Of a stretch of 28,815 nucleotides of DNA, positions 24,842-28,815 are shown in pieces. The DNA comes from Flavobacteriales bacterium. GTDB taxonomy: Bacteria; Bacteroidota; Bacteroidia; Flavobacteriales; Crocinitomicaceae. Made by a program: the position numbers and the translations under genes. Positions within the stretch are counted from its first letter, which is position 1, and the number at the start of each line of letters is the position of its first letter. The stretch lies in assembly GCA_947375085.1 (NCBI GenBank), contig CANCEQ010000012.1, positions 1 through 28,815 on the forward strand, read 5' to 3'. The notes below the pieces were generated by a model. It was given only the letters and a program-made list of their open reading frames with translations. It made no database searches and was not told the origin of the DNA.

Positions 24842-25969
24842 ATGATTAAAATAGCTGTAATTGGTGCTAGTTATTTACAGTTACCTTTGGTTGATAAAAT
24901 AAATGAATTGGGTCATGAATCACATTGTTTCGCTTGGGATAGTGAAGATTCAGTTTGTAAGAAAAAGGCAACATATTTTTATCCTATATCAATTATAGAT
25001 AAGGATAAAATATTAGAAAAATGTCAAGAGATTCAAATTGATGCAATCTTATCCATTGCATCTGATGTTGCTGTCACTACAGTTTCTTATGTCGCAGAAA
25101 AAATGGGCTTAATTGCAAATTCAGTTGAAAGTTCTTTTGTTTCAACAAATAAGTTTTTGATGCGAGATCGTTTTCGTAGTGTTGGTTTACCGACACCTAT
25201 TTATTCTTCCTTTATATCTTCTAATTCTATAGAAAAACTAGATGACTTATCTTTTCCTTTAATAGTAAAGCCTACTGATCGTTCAGGAAGTCGAGGGGTC
25301 ACAATTTCTCAAAATCATGACGACCTTCTTTTGAATATTCAGCGAGCTATTGACGAATCTTTTGAAAAAAAAGCTATAGTAGAAACTTTTATTGAAGGAA
25401 GTGAATATAGTGTGGAATCTATTTCTCAAAATGGCATACATACTATTTTGGCAATAACAGAAAAAATAACTTCTGGACCTCCTTATTTCGTTGAATTAGA
25501 ACATCATCAACCAGCTGGTTTAGATGAAGATTTAAAGTTTCAAATTTATTATACTGTAAAAAAAGGATTGAATGCTTTGGAAATTAAAAATGGAGCAGCT
25601 CATTCTGAAATTAAAATAAATGATAAGGGAATTTTTCTAATAGAAATAGGTGCTAGAATGGGAGGAGACTTTATTGGTTCACATTTAGTTCCATTATCTA
25701 CAGGTTATGACTATTTAAAAAATATAATACAGGTTTCATTGGGTAATAAAATTGATGTTTTTGAGGGTATGAATCACCATTTTTCTGGAGTTTATTTTTT
25801 ATCAAAATTAACGACTTATCTATTACCTTATTTTAAAAATATACCTCATTCTACAACTCATTATTTGGAAATGAGTCTTCAATCAACTGAGTTAGAAGAA
25901 TTGAAAGATAGTAGTAATAGAGCAGGTTACATTATTTATCAAGGTAAATCTAAATTGAATTTGAGATGA
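24842..25969 (+). CDS. ATP-grasp family ligase (carboxylate-amine ligase type)
   Basis: A 375-residue ATP-grasp enzyme. The pre-ATP-grasp domain (1-95) begins KIAVIGASYLQLPLV, as in PurK/CarB-like enzymes. The nucleotide-binding Lys is in FPLIVKPTDRSGSRGV (Lys143), with VETFIEGSEYSVES following, and the metal/ATP acidic residues lie in HSEIKIN (256) and LIEIGARMGGDF (268). Such enzymes activate a carboxylate as acyl-phosphate and join it to an amine or similar. Lying between two GtrB-like genes and just before an aminotransferase/acetyltransferase pair, it may attach an amino acid or other acid to an amino sugar. The partner substrates are not visible. The next gene overlaps by 4 bases (ATGA). 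Confidence 0.85.
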   Translation: MIKIAVIGASYLQLPLVDKINELGHESHCFAWDSEDSVCKKKATYFYPISIIDKDKILEKCQEIQIDAILSIASDVAVTTVSYVAEKMGLIANSVESSFVSTNKFLMRDRFRSVGLPTPIYSSFISSNSIEKLDDLSFPLIVKPTDRSGSRGVTISQNHDDLLLNIQRAIDESFEKKAIVETFIEGSEYSVESISQNGIHTILAITEKITSGPPYFVELEHHQPAGLDEDLKFQIYYTVKKGLNALEIKNGAAHSEIKINDKGIFLIEIGARMGGDFIGSHLVPLSTGYDYLKNIIQVSLGNKIDVFEGMNHHFSGVYFLSKLTTYLLPYFKNIPHSTTHYLEMSLQSTELEELKDSSNRAGYIIYQGKSKLNLR

Positions 25970-26904
25970 GTCAAGGTATTTCAATAGTTACAAGTTTGTA
26001 TAAATCACACATCTTTTTGGATGAATTTATTTCAAGGACACTTGGATCATTAAAAAAACTAAATTGTGTTGATTTTGAACTGATTTTTGTAAATGATGGT
26101 TCCCCCGATGATTCTGTTTCATTTTTAATACAAAAACAACAATTAATTCCTCAAATTAAAATTATTGATTTAGCACGTAATTTTGGTCATCATTATGCTT
26201 TACAAGCAGGTTTGAAACATGCCAAAGGTGATTATATTTTTGTTATTGATAATGATTTAGAAACTCCTCCTGAAATTTTAATTGATTTTTATAATGAAAT
26301 AAAATTAAACGATCAGCTAGATGTAGTTTATGGTTATCAAGAATACCGAAAAGGCGCTTCATTTGAAAAAGTTTCAGGAAAATTATTTTGGAGCTTATTC
26401 AATAAGCTATCGCCGATTAAGGTTCCTGCCAATATTTTAACGGAACGTTTGATGACACGACAATACATTGATTCTTTGCTAGAAATGAATGATAGTAATT
26501 TATTTTTAGGAGGGATGTTTTATTGGGTTGGGTACAATCAAAAAGGAATGCCTGTAAAAAAAGGTATGAGGCTGACAAAAAGTACTTATTCTTTTTCAAA
26601 AAAATTCAATTTAATGCTCTATGCGATTACATCCTTTAGTTCTAAACCTCTTGAATGGATGTTTAAATTCGGTGTCTTTGTTAGTAGTTTTAGTTTTTTA
26701 TTTTTAATCCTAATAGGGGTAAATAAATTGGTAAATGGTAACGCAGTTCAAGTTGGATGGACTTCCGTAGTAGCTTCTATCGTATTTGTATTGGGAATTA
26801 TTTCCACTTTTTTAGGATTGATAGGTATATATATAGGTAAAATTTATACCCAAGTTCAAGGAAGACCCAATGTTGTGATAAAAAAAATATACGAACAACA
26901 CTAA
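25966..26904 (+). CDS. GtrB-like GT2 glycosyltransferase with two C-terminal membrane helices
   Basis: A 312-residue GT2 enzyme: ISIVTSLYKSHIFLDE, IFVNDGSPDDS, LARNFGHHYALQAG and FVIDNDLETPPE with DND at 95-97. Two membrane helices (about 225-300) end in LIGIYIGKIYTQVQGRPNVV, the tail seen in GtrB/DPM1-like polyprenyl-phosphate sugar synthases. The start overlaps the ATP-grasp stop in an ATGA arrangement, so the two proteins are probably made in step and may act on the same sugar. Third enzyme of this type in the window. It is closer in motifs and tail to the one at 23751 than to the one at 15463. Confidence 0.9.
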   Translation: MSQGISIVTSLYKSHIFLDEFISRTLGSLKKLNCVDFELIFVNDGSPDDSVSFLIQKQQLIPQIKIIDLARNFGHHYALQAGLKHAKGDYIFVIDNDLETPPEILIDFYNEIKLNDQLDVVYGYQEYRKGASFEKVSGKLFWSLFNKLSPIKVPANILTERLMTRQYIDSLLEMNDSNLFLGGMFYWVGYNQKGMPVKKGMRLTKSTYSFSKKFNLMLYAITSFSSKPLEWMFKFGVFVSSFSFLFLILIGVNKLVNGNAVQVGWTSVVASIVFVLGIISTFLGLIGIYIGKIYTQVQGRPNVVIKKIYEQH

Positions 26905-26921
26905 ATTTAGATTTGAAAAAA

Positions 26922-27551
26922 ATGAAATTACTAGTAGTTGGAGCAGGAGACTTAGGAAAAACATTGGCATATCATATTGATAATGATACAACTGATGATG
27001 TGGTAGGTTTTTTAGATGATACTTTGATTGTAGGATCAATTGTTCAAGGTAAAAAAGTTGTTGGAAAAATAGATGATGCTCAACTATTATTTAATGAAGG
27101 AGTTGCAGATCAATTTGTGATTGCTATTGGGTATAAACATTTTGATTTTAGAGCTGAAATTTTTAAAAATATGAAAAATATCGCACCAATTTACAAGTTT
27201 ATTCATTCTTCTTCGTATGTTGATGCTTCAACTAAAATAGGTGAAGGTGTTTTAGTTTTTCCGGGATGCATAATTGATATGGGGTGTATTTTGGAGGATA
27301 ATGTACTTTTGAATACAGGTGTTGTAATTGCGCATGATTCAATTGTAAAAAAACATTCTTTTATTGCACCTTCTGTTACTATATCTGGATTTTCAGAAAT
27401 AGGGGAAAAATGTTTTATAGGAACTAATGCAACAGTTGTTGATAAAGTAAAAATAGGAAATTCAATTCAGATAGGGGCAGCTTCTTTAGTGTTAAAATCT
27501 ATTGAAAAAAAAGGGTTGTATATAGGTTCACCAGTAGAATTAAAAAAATGA
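26922..27551 (+). CDS. NeuD/PglD-like sugar N-acyltransferase
   Basis: A 209-residue acyltransferase from the ATG at 26922. A TTG at 26913 would add three residues, but the ATG puts the Rossmann strand MKLLVVGAGDLGKT at the very N-terminus, as in the family. The N-terminal nucleotide-sugar domain carries GAGDLGKT and VVGFLDD. The left-handed beta-helix follows (HSSSYVDASTKIGEGVLV onward), with NTGVVIAHDSIV holding the catalytic His-Asp pair, and IGSPVELKK at the end. It overlaps the WecE homologue by 4 bases (ATGA), so it most likely acylates the 4-amino group of that enzyme's dTDP-sugar product, replacing the unrelated GNAT enzyme WecD of enterobacteria. The acyl group is unknown. Confidence 0.88.
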   Translation: MKLLVVGAGDLGKTLAYHIDNDTTDDVVGFLDDTLIVGSIVQGKKVVGKIDDAQLLFNEGVADQFVIAIGYKHFDFRAEIFKNMKNIAPIYKFIHSSSYVDASTKIGEGVLVFPGCIIDMGCILEDNVLLNTGVVIAHDSIVKKHSFIAPSVTISGFSEIGEKCFIGTNATVVDKVKIGNSIQIGAASLVLKSIEKKGLYIGSPVELKK

Positions 27552-28681
27552 AAATACCATTTAACACGCCCTATTTTACGGGTAATGAAACGAAATATAT
27601 AAAAGATGCTGTGGATCGTAAAAAGATTTCGGGCAACGGATATTATACTCAAAAATGTCAATCCTTTTTTGAAGAAAAATACCATTTTAAAAAATGTTTG
27701 TTAACAACATCATGTACGGATGCCCTTGAAATGGCAGCAATTTTAATCAATATTCAGCCTGGGGATGAGGTTATCGTTCCTTCTTACACGTTTGTAAGTT
27801 CAGCAAATGCATTTGTATTGCGAGGTGCTAAAATAGTATTTGCTGATAGTAGAGAAGATCATCCAGGTATTGACGAAGACAAGATAGAAGCATTGATTAC
27901 TTCTAAAACGAAAGCGATTGTTCCTGTTCATTATGCTGGTGTAGCATGTAATATGGATAAAATCATGACATTAGCTGATAAATATAATTTATTTGTGGTG
28001 GAAGATGCAGCACAGGCAATTGATAGTTATTATACAGGAAAAGATGGAGTCAAAAAGCCATTAGGAGGAATAGGACATTTAGCGGCTTTTTCTTTTCATG
28101 AAACGAAGAATATCATATCTGGTGAAGGTGGAATGTTGGTAGTGAATGAAGAACGATTTGTAAAAAGAGCTGAAATCATTTGGGAAAAAGGGACCAATCG
28201 TTCGGCTTTTTTTAAAGGAGAAGTTGACAAATATGGATGGGTAGATATGGGCAGTTCATTCTTACCATCTGAAATAATTGCTGCTTTTTTATGGGCACAG
28301 TTAGAAAATTTAAAAGCTATTCAAACTAGAAGAAGTGAATTATGGAATGCTTATTATAATTCATTAAAAGAATGGGCGAAATATTTAAATATCAAATTAC
28401 CAAATATTCCTGAATATGCAAGTAATAATGCGCATATGTTTTATTTAATTTGTGAATCAGGAGAGCAAAGAGATTCATTAATTTCTTTTTTGAAAGAAGA
28501 TAGTATTCAAGCGGTTTTTCATTATTTAAGTTTGCATAAAAGTCCATATTATTTACAAAAAAATACAAACAATACTTTAATTAAATCTGATTATTATGAA
28601 TTGAATTTAGTAAGACTACCATTTTTTATAGGAATAAATTGGGCAGAAGTTGTAGAAGTTTTAATTAAATTTAAACAATAA
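27548..28681 (+). CDS. wecE: dTDP-4-amino-4,6-dideoxyhexose transaminase (WecE/RffA-like)
   Basis: A 377-residue PLP aminotransferase that follows E. coli WecE (376 residues) along its length. It shares IPFN at the start, TTSCTDALEMAA, QPGDEVIVPSYTFVSSANAF, VLRGAKIVF, VPVHYAGVAC, NLFVVEDAAQ, FSFHETKN (Schiff-base Lys 187), EKGTNRS.FF.G.VDKY.W, and NAHMFY. WecE aminates dTDP-4-keto-6-deoxyglucose with glutamate to dTDP-4-amino-4,6-dideoxygalactose. A glucose-configured product (VioA-like) cannot be ruled out. RmlA and RmlB, which make the substrate, are not in the window. The last codons, including the stop, lie inside the first copy of a 13-bp tandem repeat. Confidence 0.93.
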   Translation: MKIPFNTPYFTGNETKYIKDAVDRKKISGNGYYTQKCQSFFEEKYHFKKCLLTTSCTDALEMAAILINIQPGDEVIVPSYTFVSSANAFVLRGAKIVFADSREDHPGIDEDKIEALITSKTKAIVPVHYAGVACNMDKIMTLADKYNLFVVEDAAQAIDSYYTGKDGVKKPLGGIGHLAAFSFHETKNIISGEGGMLVVNEERFVKRAEIIWEKGTNRSAFFKGEVDKYGWVDMGSSFLPSEIIAAFLWAQLENLKAIQTRRSELWNAYYNSLKEWAKYLNIKLPNIPEYASNNAHMFYLICESGEQRDSLISFLKEDSIQAVFHYLSLHKSPYYLQKNTNNTLIKSDYYELNLVRLPFFIGINWAEVVEVLIKFKQ

Positions 28682-28740
28682 ATTTAAACAATAAATTTAA
28701 ACAATAAATTTAAACAATAAATTTAAACAATAAATTTAAA
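28668..28740. repeat. 13-bp tandem repeat, about 5.6 copies
   Basis: The unit AATTTAAACAATA occurs five times in perfect tandem (28668-28732), followed by eight bases of a sixth copy. The first unit encodes the last residues and stop of the WecE homologue; the partial sixth ends on the A of the next gene's ATG. The entire 58-bp intergenic space is therefore repeat. All copies are identical, which indicates recent slippage-driven expansion. Confidence 0.97.
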
Positions 28741-28815
28741 TGTATACTAGATTAAATTCAAAATTAATAAAGAATATTGATATCATATTATTGAGTTTAG
28801 TTTTAATTATACTTT
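28740..28815 (+). CDS. Start of a membrane protein gene (3' partial)
   Basis: An ATG directly at the end of the 13-bp repeat opens a frame of 25 codons that runs off the window. The translation has a short polar, lysine-containing start (MYTRLNSKLIKN) and then an unbroken hydrophobic run (IDIILLSLVLIIL), so it is probably a membrane protein. A K-x-I-D-I-I-x-x-S pattern recalls the N-terminus of bacterial initiating sugar transferases (WbaP/PglC/WcaJ type), but a flippase or polymerase is also possible. Too little is present for a family call. Confidence 0.55.
   Translation, partial: MYTRLNSKLIKNIDIILLSLVLIIL

Noticed and set aside
28668..28740. CRISPR-like array.
   Set aside because: Units are directly adjacent with no spacers and are only 13 bp; it is a simple tandem repeat.

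Overview
The window is AT-rich (roughly 30% GC by eye) and looks like a Bacteroidota chromosome, most likely a flavobacterial-type lineage. The protein families are typical of that group, no Shine-Dalgarno-like sequences precede the starts, and several gaps carry the Bacteroidota -7 box TAnnTTTG. Nearly everything is a surface-polysaccharide (O-antigen or capsule-like) biosynthesis locus, with 21 complete genes and one partial gene reading left to right from about 1340 to the right edge.

Left border (1-1251): the 3' end of a DUF1566/Lcl-domain protein, then an oppositely oriented O-acyltransferase of the acyltransferase-3 family. Region A (1340-5637): a polytopic polymerase-like membrane protein, the ABC exporter pair Wzm/Wzt (Wzt has a C-terminal glycan-binding-type extension), and an FkbM methyltransferase. 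After a 387-bp gap with an 18-bp perfect inverted repeat comes region B (6025-18494). This is a tight run: a NodZ/FUT8-like glycosyltransferase, a small methyltransferase, an AsnB-type amidotransferase, a glycosyltransferase-FkbM fusion, a GT4 enzyme, a Gfo/Idh oxidoreductase plus hexapeptide acetyltransferase plus DegT aminotransferase trio (3-amino-sugar type), a PglD/NeuD-like acetyltransferase, a GtrB-like GT2, an NAD-dependent epimerase and a second DegT aminotransferase.

After a 450-bp gap comes region C (18948-23571), the least conventional part. Two paralogous HTTM (vitamin-K-carboxylase-like) membrane proteins flank a large GT-C-like membrane protein. The first HTTM protein is fused to a DCC thioredoxin-like domain with a CPLC motif. 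Region D (23751-28815): two more GtrB-like GT2 enzymes with an ATP-grasp ligase between them, a NeuD/PglD-like acetyltransferase, and a WecE homologue (dTDP-4-keto-6-deoxyglucose aminotransferase). WecE is followed by a 13-bp tandem repeat that runs from its last codons to the start codon of the next, truncated gene.

Inferred overall role: synthesis of several acylated amino-sugar nucleotides, probably a 3-acetamido sugar and a dTDP-4-amino-4,6-dideoxyhexose derivative; assembly of a glycan containing amidated or methylated sugars; attachment of side groups via undecaprenyl-phosphate sugars and GT-C enzymes; and export by Wzm/Wzt. The exact sugar structure cannot be read from sequence alone. 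No tRNA, rRNA, CRISPR array, insertion sequence or phage gene was seen.
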